Positions 10,263 through 23,000 of a stretch of 64,000 nt of DNA are shown one piece after another (the first letter of the stretch is position 1; every line of letters begins with the position of its first letter). Under the pieces are notes generated by a model that saw only the letters and a list, made by a program, of their open reading frames with translations, was not told the origin of the DNA and did no database searches. The stretch comes from Odontesthes bonariensis (lineage: Eukaryota; Chordata; Actinopteri; Atheriniformes; Atherinopsidae). The stretch spans positions 922,571-986,570 of the forward strand of contig NC_134507.1 of assembly GCF_027942865.1 (NCBI RefSeq). Direction: 5' to 3'. The position numbers were made by a program, and so were the translations under genes.

Positions 10263-12394
10263 GTGGAGAAATATATACTCCTGAAGCTGCTGTGGGTGGA
10301 GGAGACGGAGGGGGGAGTCCAACCCAGATTTAGTTCTGTTTGTTTGTTTCCTTTAAAATGAGGCGAGTCTTCTGTATCAGTTATGATCAGGACGGGAACT
10401 GTTAAGAATTTAGTGAATCCGGTTCCTTATCGGTTCGGTTCTCATCCAGTTATGTATCGAACAAATGGCTTTGGTTTAGCTACAGGTGTGCACGAATGGG
10501 GGTCTTTCATTAACAGTAATAATATTAATATTGTTGTTGTTATTAATAATTTTCTGCTCTGACTCATGGGCGACGTGCTCGTTTCCTGCTGTTGTCATAG
10601 CGATAGAGAAATGCAATGTGTGGCGAGACTAAAGACCCAAAAGCGAGACCTCAGATCCCTGCGTTACCTTTGACCTTTGAGAGAAGACGCTGCGCCAAAA
10701 GCTCCCCGTGAGAGCCGCCATCTTTAGCAGCGCGTCACAGGCTGTGTTCAAAACCGCATACTACTCCTACTACTCATACTAACTTTAACTTTTTTAAGTT
10801 CCCGGATGCATACTAGATTCTCCGAAATGTTGGGTATGCATCATGAGGTTACTACTCATACTCAAACTACCCAGGATGCAACGTAACGTGTCGTCGCCGA
10901 TCGTCATTTCCTGTCAAAACGGCAGTTTCAAGCTAGCTACAACGAGGGTAGGTTCACTTCCTGTTTTCAAAACAAAAGCACCAATTGTATGGTAATGGCT
11001 TTCCCTATGATAAAAGGCAACGGGTATTTTATTTTGTCTCAGATCTACATGCAGATAAACAGATTTTAAACCTTCTCTCAATCCTCCGGAGTTTACTGGA
11101 CAATTTGTTGCATCCCGGGCTGATTAAACCGTTTCCCTTTGACAGAAGTTAGAAAGAAGAGTAAAAACGTCTTTAACGTGTAGGAAAAACCTCTGAATGT
11201 GAAGCTGAGCAGCATCAGAACTCGGGCTGGGAATCCAGAACCGGCTCCCAGGAGTTCGATTCCGTGGACTCGTTAACCCGCCTGCCTAACGATCCCGTTT
11301 ATAGCTTCTGCTGACGTCTGACGCTTTAGCACGTCACGTGCACGCTTCGTGTTTATGTTATCATAAAGGGAAACGCCTCTAACCTGCTGAAACATGTGAC
11401 ATGCATAATACATAATAAATACTGCATACTGCATACTGCATACTCATCGATCAGACAGTATGCAGAGCGTTTACCCACAATGCATTTCGCTCCTGCCCGA
11501 GCAGAAATCAGCCGGCCTGAAGCTGATTTCTCTTAAGCTCTAAACTCTGTAAACTTTAGCAACATTTGAAACATTTTCAGGTGAGAAAGTAGTCGTTTAG
11601 ATCCCCAACGTGTTGAAAACCTGACAAAATACCGGCTGTTTACAATTTTGTTCCCACGAATTCGGCGCTACTAAAGCTAGCCGCAGTGAGCAACGCACTT
11701 CCGGTTATTTTCACCAAAATAAAATACCCGTTGCCTTTTATCATAGGGAAAGCCATTACCATACAATTGGTGCTTTTGTTTTGAAAACAGGAAGTGAACC
11801 TACCCTCGTTGTAGCTAGCTTGAAACTGCCATTTTGACAGGAAATGACGATCGGCGACGTCACGTTACGTTGCATCTTGGGTAGTTTGAGTATGAGTAGT
11901 AACCTCATGATGCATACCCAACATTTAGGAGAATCTAGTTTGCATCCGGGAACTTAAAAAAGTTGAAGTTAGTATGAGTAGTAGGAGTAGTAGGAGTAGT
12001 AGGCGGTTTCGAACACAGCCAATGTTTACTGCAGAGTGTTGGAGAAGAGGCTCCGCCCCCTGGTTTTACCCTCGTAGTTACTGAGGGATCCTGGGAGTCT
12101 GACCACCATCAGTTTATGGACTCAGAAGGTTGCTGCTGGAGTACTCTGTGGGGGGGCTGCGGGACCAGAACCTGGCCCCCTCAGGGCCTCAGGGCTCCTG
12201 TGTCCCCCTCTGTCCAGCCCTTCTAACCCACCTCTCTGTGATTTCAGGCCTACGTGGTTCTGGGTCAGTTCCTCCTGCTGAAGAAAGACACCGAGATGTT
12301 CACCGATTGGCTGAAAGACGCCAGCGGGGCCAACTCTCGCCAGGCGGGACTGTGCGCCCAGTGCCTCAAGGAGTGGTGTAACGCCTTCCTCTGA
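10137..12394 (+). CDS. banf1: Barrier-to-autointegration factor, complete coding region (two coding exons, 90 aa)
   Basis: BAF is a small dimeric protein that binds double-stranded DNA without sequence preference. It links chromatin to LEM-domain proteins and lamins, and re-forms the nuclear envelope after mitosis. Joining 10137-10262 to 12248-12394 gives 90 codons, one more than the 89-residue mammalian protein. The N-terminus [11 protein letters not shown] keeps Ser/Thr at the VRK1-kinase sites. The helix-hairpin-helix [19 protein letters not shown] and the C-terminal KEWCNAFL are typical. Compared with human, the position of Ala12 is Gly (G13) and that of Leu58 is Met (M59). The exons join in phase 0 at the conserved ...FDK|AYVV boundary. 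The 2-kb intron carries MITEs. I recognise no other candidate for this gene. Confidence 0.97.
10263..10736 (+). other. banf1 intron 2, left unique part
   Basis: No exon is seen. It contains a segment near 10395-10470 rich in CGGTTC motifs and a (TAATAT/TTG)-type AT stretch near 10520. Confidence 0.5.
10737..11038 (+). mobile_element. MITE, partial copy (left arm of facing pair)
   Basis: It begins GGCTGTGTTCAAAACCGCAT and runs for about 300 bp to GGTATTTTATTTTG. It is the reverse complement of 11711-12019 and matches 38775-39022 in the same orientation. It stops abruptly, so the distal half of the element is missing. The superfamily is unresolved. Confidence 0.85.
11039..11410. other. Spacer between the facing MITE copies
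   Basis: About 370 bp of single-copy intron sequence, with a hAT-like GGGCTGGGAATCCAGAACCG segment near 11225. No coding signal is seen. Confidence 0.5.
11411..12019 (-). mobile_element. MITE, near full-length copy (right arm of facing pair)
   Basis: In reverse orientation this is the same 0.6-kb element as in elovl6l intron 1 (38775-39330 plus its left end). The right edge GAACACAGCC is the terminal repeat. The left edge has lost the last few bases and ends in repeated GCATACT units. It contains no coding sequence. Confidence 0.85.
12248..12394 (+). CDS. banf1: banf1 last coding exon
   Basis: The acceptor TTTCAG ends at 12247. It encodes 48 residues from AYVVLGQFL to NAFL, with stop TGA at 12392-12394. 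Confidence 0.96.
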   Translation, partial: AYVVLGQFLLLKKDTEMFTDWLKDASGANSRQAGLCAQCLKEWCNAFL

Positions 12395-12455
12395 GGCTCC
12401 GCCTTCCTCTGAGGCACCGCCTTCCTCTGAGGCACCGCCCTCCTCTGAGGCACCG
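12383..12455 (+). repeat. 18-bp repeat spanning the banf1 stop codon
   Basis: The unit GCCTTCCTCTGAGGCWCC is repeated about four times. The first copy supplies the last codons (A-F-L-stop) of banf1 and the rest lie in the 3' UTR. Confidence 0.85.
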
Positions 12456-12598
12456 CCCTCTCACCGAAGGCTCCGCCTCTTCCTGTTCTTGTTCTCGCTG
12501 TCAGCCTGACGCCGCTCCTGTAAGATGTTTCTCTGTTCTTCCTTCAGGACGGCTGTTCTCAGGCGTTCTCCTGTTTTATAAGCTCGTTTCAAACATGA

Positions 12599-12604
12599 AT
12601 TAAA
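12599..12604 (+). promoter_or_regulatory. banf1 polyadenylation signal (ATTAAA)
   Basis: The common variant hexamer ATTAAA lies about 205 bp after the stop codon and is followed by a T/G-rich stretch. Confidence 0.65.
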
Positions 12605-13199
12605 ACTTTGTCTCAACCGTTTGTCCGAGTTTTTACTTTGGAGGTTCAGTGCTGAAGCCGCCGCTCGATAAATGATCCTCTAAATATTCATGTGATGAAA
12701 AAGTTATTTTCTGCGTTTACTTTCTTATGTTCTGAAGTTTAATGGGGTCCAACATCTCCAGCTCCATCCCAGAGTTCCTGCTGCTCGGTTTCCCATTTAC
12801 AGTCATCTCAGCAGCTGGAAGGAGCAGAAAGTCTGGTTGTTCTGTGCTGCAGCGCCACCCTGTGGAGTGATGGAGAACTGCAGCTCATGCTCACATTGTA
12901 CCTTCTGATAGTTTCACATTTCTGGCAGCAGGTGTGATGAAAACATGATGAAAACGTGCTGCTAAAGTCTCTGTGAACAAAGGTTGAGTTCCATCTGAGA
13001 ACACAGTCTAAAGTAATGAACTGTAGTTCACCTGGAAGCTGCAGGTAAACGTGGGAGTAAAACAACCTTAAACTGTGGGGAATAGCAGCATCAGTCCAGG
13101 AGGAACCTTTCTACGTCGAGCTGCCGTTACTCTCAGCTGTAGGCGGCCATCTTGTTTCCCTTGTTGAGTTCAGGCTCAGCCGCATTTAAGTTCCATCTG
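12605..13199. other. Intergenic, no gene seen
   Basis: Unique sequence downstream of banf1. A phrase AGTTCCATCTGA occurs twice (near 12988 and 13190), which may be an old duplication or insertion edge. Confidence 0.5.
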
Positions 13200-13707
13200 A
13201 AATAAAGTCTCCGGAAGATTTACAGGAGGACTTTGACCTCCGAGGACTGGGAAAAAGTATGTGCTGAAGCACAAACTACCGATACTCGTCTTAAAGTACT
13301 CCAATACAATTGGCTAATGAGGACGTATGTAACAAAAGAGAAAAGCTCAGTAAGTATAACGATACCATCCCAGACCTGTGTGTCAGGTTCTTCCACTGTG
13401 TCTGGGAATGCAGTAAAGTCCAACAAGCTTTAGAAACTATACTAGGTATAAAATGAGTTCTTGACCCTAAACTATTTATTCTAGGTTTATATCCTGATAG
13501 ACACTACATGTCTAGAAAAATAATCACTGCCCTGGACTTATGTTTACTGCTGGCAAAAAGAGTAAACCAAAAATCATCAGCTGGGTTAAGGAAATATCCA
13601 CAACTTTACCCATGGAGAAGATAACTTACATTATAAAAGGCAAAATATCACTATTTCAAAACATTTGGGGTCCTTTTATAGAATATATGGAGAATGTAGA
13701 TTTAAGT
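13200..13707 (+). mobile_element. L1/Tx1-like LINE (family B), ORF2 C-terminus, left piece of split copy
   Basis: The plus strand reads DLTSEDWEKVCAEAQ, then LQYNWLMRTYVTKEK, FHCVWECSKVQQALETIL, PKLFILGLYPDRHY and ITALDLCLLLAKR. This is the zf-RVT-type C-terminus of fish L1 ORF2, broken by an in-frame stop near 13459 and frame changes. The 3' UTR begins near 13690 and is cut at 13707. It resumes at 32351 after the hAT insertion. Confidence 0.85.
13700..13707 (+). repeat. hAT target-site duplication, left (ATTTAAGT)
   Basis: It pairs with ATTTCAGT at 32343-32350 (7 of 8 bases identical). The uninterrupted L1 copy at 34964-35461 has a single ATTTAAGT followed by AATGTGGG at this place. Confidence 0.9.
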
Positions 13708-14029
13708 CCTAGGTGTCAAACCCAAGGCCCGCGGGCCACATCCGGCCCGGCTTGCAATTATATCCGGCCCCCGAGATCATTTTATACAGTGGAAACTGCT
13801 TATAGTGGTCACGGATATAGTAATCATCAAACGCTTATATAGATCAAAAGGCTTGGGACAGAATCATGTTTATACAAACGCTGTTTAAATAATTTGTTTA
13901 TAGTAATCAAGAAATCCGCTTATAATGTTCATTTTTGGCCATTTTATGAATGTAAACATGTGAAATAATCATTTTAAAACTACGTGTAGCTATTTTATTT
14001 TTTACTCCCTTGATTCCTTTCTGGACGTC

Positions 14030-17000
14030 TGCTTCTGCCTATGCTTCTGCCTATGCTTCTGCCTATGCTTCTGCCTATGCTTCTGCCTATGCTTCTGCCC
14101 TATGCTTCTGCTCTATGCTTCTGCCCTATGCTTCTGCCTATGCTTCTGCCCTATGCTTCTGCCCTATGCTTCTGCCTATGCTTCTCCCTATGCTTCTGCC
14201 CTATGCTTCTGCCTATGCTTCTGCCTATGCTTCTGCCCTATGCTTCTGCCTATGCTTCTGCCTATGCTTCTGCCTATGCTTCTGCCCTATGCTTCTGCTT
14301 ATGCTTCTGCCCTATGCTTCTGCTTATGCTTCTGCCCTATGCTCCTGCCCTATGCTCCTGCCCTATGCTTCTGCCCTATGCTTCTGCTCTATGCTTCTGC
14401 CTATGCTTCTGCCTATGCTTCTGCCCTATGCTTCTGCCTATGCTTCTGCCCTATGCTTCTGCCTATGCTTTTGCCCTATGCTTCTGCTCTATGCTTCTGC
14501 CTATGCTTTTGCCCTATGCTTCTGCTCTATGCTTCTGCCTATGCTTCTGCCCTATGCTTCTGGCCTATGCTTCTGCTTCTGCTTCTGCCCTATGCTTCTG
14601 CTCTATGCTTCTGCCCTATGCTTCTGCCTATGCTTCTGCCCTATGCTTCTGCTCTATGCTTCTGCCCTATGCTTCTGCTCTATGCTTCTGCTCTATGCTC
14701 CTGCCCTATGCTTCTGCCCTATGCTTCTGCCTATGCTTCTTCTCTATGCTTCTGCTCTATGCTTCAGCCTATGCTTCTGCCTTATGCTTCTGCCTATGCT
14801 TCTGCCCTATGCTTCTGCCCTATGCTTCTGCCTATGCTTCTGCCCTATGCTTCTGCCCTATGCTTCTTCCCTATGCTTTTGCCCTATGCTTCTGCCTATG
14901 CTTCTGCCCTATGCTTCTGCCTATGCTTCTGCCCTATGCTTCTGCCCTATGCTTCTGCCTATGCTTCTGCCTATGCTTCTGCCCTATGCTTCTGCCTATG
15001 CTTCTGCCTATGCTTCTGCCCTATGCTCCTGCCCTATGCTTCTGTCTATGCTTCTGCCTATGCTTCTGCCCTATGCTTCTGCCTATGCTTCTGCCTATGC
15101 TTCTGCCTATGCTTCTGCCCTATGCTTCTGCTTATGCTTCTGCCCTATGCTTCTGCTTATGCTTCTGCCCTATGCTCCTGCCCTATGCTCCTGCCCTATG
15201 CTTCTGCCCTATGCTTCTGCTCTATGCTTCTGCCTATGCTTCTGCCTATGCTTCTGCCCTATGCTTCTGCCTATGCTTCTGCCCTATGCTTCTGCCTATG
15301 CTTTTGCCCTATGCTTCTGCTCTATGCTTCTGCCTATGCTTTTGCCCTATGCTTCTGCTCTATGCTTCTGCCTATGCTTCTGCCCTATGCTTCTGGCCTA
15401 TGCTTCTGCTTCTGCTTCTGCCCTATGCTTCTGCTCTATGCTTCTGCCCTATGCTTCTGCCTATGCTTCTGCCCTATGCTTCTGCTCTATGCTTCTGCCC
15501 TATGCTTCTGCTCTATGCTTCTGCTCTATGCTCCTGCCCTATGCTTCTGCCCTATGCTTCTGCCTATGCTTCTTCTCTATGCTTCTGCTCTATGCTTCAG
15601 CCTATGCTTCTGCCTTATGCTTCTGCCTATGCTTCTGCCCTATGCTTCTGCCCTATGCTTCTGCCTATGCTTCTGCCCTATGCTTCTGCCCTATGCTTCT
15701 TCCCTATGCTTTTGCCCTATGCTTCTGCCTATGCTTCTGCCCTATGCTTCTGCCTATGCTTCTGCCCTATGCTTCTGCCCTATGCTTCTGCCTATGCTTC
15801 TGCCTATGCTTCTGCCCTATGCTTCTGCCTATGCTTCTGCCTATGCTTCTGCCCTATGCTCCTGCCCTATGCTTCTGTCTATGCTTCTGCCTATGCTTCT
15901 GCCCTATGCTTCTGCCCTATGCTCCTGCCCTATGCTTCTGTCTATGCTTCTGCCTATGCTTCTGCCTATGCTTCTGCCCTATGCTCCTGCCCTATGCTTC
16001 TGTCTATGCTTCTGCCTATGCTTCTGCCCTATGCTTCTGCCCTATGCTCCTGCCCTATGCTTCTGCCTATGCTTCTGCCCTATGCTCCTGCCCTATGCTT
16101 CTGCCCTATGCTTCTGCTCTATGCTTCTGCTCTATGCTTCTGCCTATGCTTCTGCTCTATGCTCCTGCCCTATGCTTCTGCCTATGCTTCTGCCTATGCT
16201 TCTGCCCTTTGCTTCTGCCCTATGCTTCTGCCTATGCTTCTGCTCTATGCTTCTGCCTATGCTTCTACCCTATGCTTCTGCCCTATGCTTCTGCCTATGC
16301 TTCTGCCCTATGCTTCTGCCTATGCTTCTGCTCTATGCTTCTGCCTATGCTTCTGCCCTATGCTTCTGCTCTATGCTTCTGCCTATGCTTCTGCCCTATC
16401 CTTCTGCCTATGCTTCTGCCTATGCTTCTGCTCTATGCTTCTACCCTATGCTCCTGCCCTATGCTTCTGCTCTATGCTTCTGCCCTATGCTTCTGCCTAT
16501 GCTTCTGCTCTATGCTTCTGCCTATGCTTCTGCCCTATCCTTCTGCCTATGCTTCTGCCCTATGCTTCTGCCTATGCTTCTGCCCTATGCTTCTGCCTAT
16601 GCTTCTGCTCTATGCTTCTGCCTATGCTTCTGCCCTATCCTTCTGCCTATGCTTCTGCCCTATGCTTCTGCTCTATGCTTCTGCCCTATGCTTCTGCTCT
16701 ATGCTTCTGCCTATACTTCTGCCCTATGCTCCTGCCCTATGCTTCTGCTCTATGCTTCTGCCCTATGCTCCTGGCCTATGCTCCTGCCCTATGCTTCTGC
16801 CCTATGCTTCTGCTCTATGCTTCTGCTCTATGCTTCTGCCTATGCTTCTGCCTATGCTTCTGCCCTATGCTCCTGCCCTATGCTTCTGCCCTATGCTTCT
16901 GGCCTATGCTCCTGCCCTATGCTTCTGCCCTATGCTTCTGCCTATGCTTCTGCCCTATGCTTCTGCCTATGCTTCTGCCCTATGCTTCTGCCCTATGCTT

Positions 17001-20000
17001 CTGCTCTATGCTTCTGCCTATGCTTCTGCCCTATGCTCCTGCCCTATGCTTCTGCTCTATGCTTCTGCCTATGCTTCTGCCCTATGCTCCTGCCCTATGC
17101 TTCTGCTCTATGCTTCTGCCCTATGCTCCTGCCCTATGCTTCTGCCCTATGCTTCTGCCTATGCTTCTGCCTATGCTTCTGCTCTATGCTTCTGCCCTAT
17201 GCTTCTGCTCTATGCTTCTGCCCTATGCTTCTGCCTATGCTTCTGCCCTATTCTCCTGCCCTATGCTTCTGCTCTATGCTCCTGCCCTATGCTTCTGCCC
17301 TATGCTTCTGCCTATGCTTCTGCCCTATGCTTCTGCCCTATGCTCCTGCCCTATGCTTCTGCTCTATGCTCCTGCCCTATGCTTCTGCCCTATGCTTCTG
17401 CTCTATGCTTCTGCCCATGCTTCTGCCCATGCTTCTGCCCTATGCTTCTGCCTATGCTTCTGCTCTATGCTTCTGCCTATGCTTCTGCCCTATGCTTCTG
17501 CTCTATGCTTCTGCCTATGCTTCTGCTCTATGCTTCTGCCTATGCTCCTGCCCTATGCTTCTGCTCTATGCTTCTGCTCTATGCTTCTGCCTATGCTTCT
17601 GCCTATGCTTCTGCCCTATGCTTCTGCCCTATGCTTCTGCCTATGCTTATGCCCTATGCTCCTGCCCTATGCTTCTGCTCTATGCTTCTTCCCTATGCTC
17701 CTGCCCTATGCTTCTGCCCTATGCTTCTGCCTATGCTTCTGCCCTATGCTTCTGCCTATACTTCTGCCCTATACTTCTGCCCTATGCTTCTGCCTATGCG
17801 TCTGCCTATGCTTCTGCTCTATGCTTCTGCCCTATGCTTCTGCCTATGCTTCTGCCCTATGCTTCTGCCTATGCTTCTGCCCTATGCTCCTGCCCTATGC
17901 TTCTGCTCTATGCTCCTGCCCTATGCTTCTGCCCTATGCTTCTGCCCTATGCTTCTGCCCTATGCTTCTGCCCTATGCTTCTGCCTATGCTTCTGCCCTA
18001 TGCTTCTGCCTATGCTTCTGCCCTATGCTCCTGCCCTATGCTCCTGCCCTATGCTTCTGCTCTGTGCTCCTGCCCTATGCTTCTGCCTATGCTTCTGCCC
18101 TATGCTTCTGCTCTATGCTCCTGCCCTATGCTTCTGCCCTATGCTTCTGCTCTATGCTTCTGCCCTATGCTTCTGCCTATGCTTCTGCCCTATGCTTCTG
18201 CTCTATGCTTCTGCCCTATGCTTCTGCCTATGCTTCTGCCCTATGCTTCTGCCTATGCTTCTGCCCTATGCTTCTGCCTATGCTTCTGCCCTATGCTTCT
18301 GCTCTATGCTCCTGCCCTATGCTTCTGCTCTATGCTTCTGCCTATGCTTCTGCCCTATGCTTCTGCCTATGCTTCTGCCCTATGCTTCTGCTCTATGCTT
18401 CTGCCCTATAATTCTGCTTTATGCTTCTGCCCATGCTTCTGCCCTATGCTTCTGCCTATGCTTCTGCTCTATTATTCTGCCTATGCTCCTGCCCTATGCT
18501 TCTGCTCTATGCTTCTGCCCTAAGCTTCTGCTCTATGCTTCTGCCCTATGCTTCTGCCCTATGCTTCTGCCTATGCTTCTGCCCTATGCTTCTGCTCTAT
18601 GCTTCTGCCCTATGCTTCTGCTCTATGCTTCCGCCCTATGCTTCTGCCCATGCTTCTGCCTATGCTTCTGCCTATGCTTCTGCCCTATGCTTTTGCCTAT
18701 GCTCCTGCCCTATGCTTCTGCCCTATGCTTCTGCTCTATGCTTCTGCCCTATGCTTCTGCTCTATGCTTCTGCCCTATGCTTCTGCCTATGCTTCTGCCC
18801 TATGCTCCTGCCCTATGCTTCTGCTCTATGCTCCTGCCCTATGCTTCTGCCCTATGCTTCTGCCTATGCTTCTGCCCTATGCTTCTGCCTATGCTTCTGC
18901 CCTATGCTCCTGCCCTATGCTTCTGCTCTATGCTTCTGCCTATGCTTCTGCCTATGCTTCTGCCCTATGCTTCTGCTCTATGCTTCTGCTCTATGCTCCT
19001 GCCCTATGCTTCTGCCCTATGCTTCTGCCTATGCTTCTGCCCTATGCTTCTGCTCTATGCTCCTGCCCTATGCTTCTGCCCTATGCTTCTGCTCTATGCT
19101 TCTGCCCTATGCTTCTGCCTATGCTTCTGCCCTATGCTTCTGCTCTATGCTTCTGCCCTATGCTTCTGCCTATGCTTCTGCCCTATGCTTCTGCCTATGC
19201 TTCTGCCCTATGCTTCTGCTCTATGCTCCTGCCCTATGCTTCTGCTCTATGCTTCTGCCTATGCTTCTGCCCTATGCTCCTGCCCTATGCTTCTGCTCTA
19301 TTCTTCTGCCCTATAATTCTGCTTTATGCTTCTGCCCATGCTTCTGCCCTATGCTTCTGCCTATGCTTCTGCTCTATTATTCTGCCTATGCTCCTGCCCT
19401 ATGCTTCTGCTCTATGCTTCTGCCCTAAGCTTCTGCTCTATGCTTCTGCCCTATGCTTCTGCCCTATGCTTCTGCCTATGCTTCTGCCCTATGCTTCTGC
19501 TCTATGCTTCTGCCCTATGCTTCTGCTCTATGCTTCCGCCCTATGCTTCTGCCTATGCTTCTGCCCTATGCTTCTGCCTATGCTTCTGCCTATGCTTCTG
19601 CCCTATAATTCTGCTTTATGCTTCTGCCCATGCTTCTGCCTATGCTTCTTCCTATGCTTCTGCCCTATGCTTTTGCCTATGCTCCTGCCCTATGCTTCTG
19701 CCCTATGCTTCTGCCCTATGCTTCTGCCCTATGCTTCTGCTCTATGCTTCTGCTCTATGCTTCTGCCCTATGCTTCTGCCCTATGCTTCTGCCCTATGCT
19801 TCTGCTCTATGCTTCTACCTTATGCTTCTGCCCTATGCTTCTGCCCTATGCTTCTGCCTATGCTTCTGCCCTATGCTTCTGCCTGTGCTTCTGGCTATGC
19901 TTCTGCCCTATGCTTCTGCCCTATGCTTCTGCCCTATGCTTCTGCCTATGCTTCTGCTCTATGCTTCTGCCTATGCTCCTGCCCTATGCTTCTGCTCTAT

Positions 20001-23000
20001 GCTTCTGCCCTATGCTTCTGCTCTATGCTTCTGCCCTATGCTTGTGCCCTATGCTTCTGCCTATGCTTCTGCCCTATGCTTCTGCCTATGCTTCTGCCTA
20101 TGCTTCTGCCCTATGCTTCTGCTCTATGCTTCTGCCCTATGCTTGTGCCCTATGCTTCTGCTCTATGCTTCTGCCTTATGCTTCTGCCCTATGCTTCTGC
20201 CCTATGCTTCTGCCCTATGCTTCTGCCCTATGCTTCTGCTCTATGCTTCTGCCTTATGCTTCTGCCCTATGGTTCTGCCCTATGCTACTGCCTATCCTTC
20301 TGCCTATGCTTCTGCCCTATGCTTCTGCCCTATGCTTCTGCTCTATGCTTTTGCCCTATGCTTCTGCTCTATGCTTCTGCCTGTGCTTCTGCCCTATGCT
20401 CCTGCCCTATCCTTCTGCCCTATGCTCCTGCCCTATGCTTCTGCCCTATGCTTCTGCCTATGCTTCTGCCCTATGCTTCTGCCCTCTGCTTCTGCCTGTG
20501 CTTCTGCTCTATGCTTCTGCCCTATGCTACTGCCTATGCTTCTGCCTATGCTTCTGCCCTATGCTTCTGCCCTATGCTCCTGCCCTATGCTTCTGCCCTA
20601 TGCTTCTGCCTATGCTTCTGCCCTATGCTTCTGCCCTCTGCTTCTGCCTGTGCTTCTGCCCTATGCTTCTGCCCTATGCTACTGCCTATGCTTCTGCCCA
20701 TGCTTCTGCCCTATGCTTCTGCCCTATGCTACTGCCTATGCTTCTGCCTATGCTTCTGCCCTATGCTTCTGCCCTATGCTTCTGCTCTATGCTTTTGCCC
20801 TATGCTTCTGCCCTATGCTTCTGCCTGTGCTTCTGCCCTATGCTTCTGCCCTATGCTCCTGCCCTATCCTTCTGCCCTATGCTCCTGCCCTATGCTTCTG
20901 CCTATGCTTCTGCCTATGCTCCTGCCCTATGCTTCTGCCCTATGCTTCTGCCTATGCTTCTGCTCTATGCTTCTGCCTATGCTTCTGCCCTATGCTTCTG
21001 CCTATGCTTCTGCCCTATGCTTCTGCCCTATGCTTCTGCCTAAGCTTCTGCCTATGCTTCTCCCTATGCTTCTGCCCTATGCTTCTGCCCTATGCTTCTG
21101 CCTATGCTTCTGCCCTATGCTTCTGCCAATGCTTCTGCCTATGCTTCTGCCCTATGCTTCTGCCCTATGCTTCTCCCTATGCTTCTGCCCTATGCTTCTG
21201 CCCTATGCTTCTGCCTATGCTTCTGCCCTATGCTTCTGCCTATGCTTCTGCCTATGCTTCTGCCTATGCTTGTGCCCTATGCTTGTGCCCTATGCTTGTG
21301 CCCTATGCTTCTGCCCTATGCTTCTGCCTATGCTTCTGCCTATGCTTCTGCCCTATGCTTCTGCCTATGCTTCTGCCCTATGCTTCTGCCCTATGCTTCT
21401 GCCTATGCTTCTGCTCTATGCTTCTGCCCTGTGCTTCTGCCCTATGCTTCTTTCTTTGCTTCTGCCTATGCTCCTACCCTATGCTTCTGCCCTATGCTTC
21501 TGCCTATGCTTCTGCCTATGCTTCTGCCCTATGCTTCTGCCCTATGCTTCTGCTCTATGCTTCTGCCCTATGCTTCTGCTCTATGCTTCTGCCCTATGCT
21601 TCTGCCCTATGCTTCTGCTCTATGCTTCTGCCCTATGCTTCTGCCTATGCTTCTGTCCTATCCTTCTGCCTATGCTTCTGCCCTATGCTTCTGCCCTATG
21701 CTTCTGCCTATCCTTCTGCCCTATGCTTCTGCTCTATGCTTCTGCCCTATGCTTCTGCCTATGCTTCTGCCTATGCTTCTGCCTATGCTTCTGCCTATGC
21801 TTCTACCTATGCTTCTGCCTATGCTTCTGCCCTATGCTTCTGCTCTATGCTTCTGCCTATGCTTCTGCCTATGCTTTTGCCTATGCTTCTACCCTATGCT
21901 TCTGCCTATGCTTCTGCCCTATGCTTCTACCCTATGCTTCTGCCTATGCTTCTGCCCTATGCTTCTGCTCTATGCTTCTGCCTATGCTTCTGCCTATGCT
22001 TCTGCCTATGCTTCTACCCTATGCTTCTGCCTATTCTTCTGCCCTATGCTTCTGCCTATGCTTCTGCCTATGCTTCTACCCTATGCTTCTGCCTATGCTT
22101 CTGCCCTATGCTTCTGCCTATGCTTCTACCCTATGCTTCTGCCTATGCTTCTACCCTATGCTTCTGCTCTATGCTTCTGCCCTATGCTTCTGCTCTATGC
22201 TTCTGCCCTATGCTTCTTCCTATGCTTCTGCCTATGCTTCTGCCTATGCTTCTACCCTATGCTTCTGCCCTATGCTTCTGCCTATGCTTCTGCCTATGCT
22301 TCTGCCTATGCTTCTACCCTATGCTTCTGCCTATGCTTCTGCCCTATGCTTCTGCCTATGCTTCTGCCTATGCTTCTGCTCTATGCTTCTGCCTATGCTT
22401 CTGCCTATGCTTCTGCCTATGCTTCTACCCTATGCTTCTGCCTATGTTTCTGCCCTATGCTTCTGCCCTATGCTTCTGCCTATGCTTCTGCTCTATGCGT
22501 CTGCCTATGCTTCTGCCCTAGGCTTCTGCCTATGCTTCTACCCTATGCTTCTGCCCTATGCTTCTGCCTATGCTTCTACCCTATGCTTCTGCCCTATGCT
22601 TCTACCCTATGCTTCTGCCTATGCTTCTGCCTATGCTTCTGCTCTATGCTTCTGCCTATGCTTCTGCCCTATGCTTCTGCTCTATGCTTCTGCCTATGCT
22701 TCTGCCCTATGCTTCTACCCTATGCTTCTGCCTATGCTTCTGCCTATGCTTCTGCCCTATGCTTCTGCCTATGCTTCTGCCCTATGCTTCTACCCTATGC
22801 TTCTGCCTATGCTTCTGCCTATGCTTCTGCCCTATGCTTCTGCCTATGCTTCTGCCCTATGCTTCTACCCTATGCTTCTGCCTATGCTTCTGCCCTATGC
22901 TTCTACCCTATGCTTCTGCTCTATGCTTCTGCCTATGCTTCTGCCTATGCTTCTGCCCTATGCTTCTGCTCTATGCTTCTGCCTATGCTTCTGCCCTATG

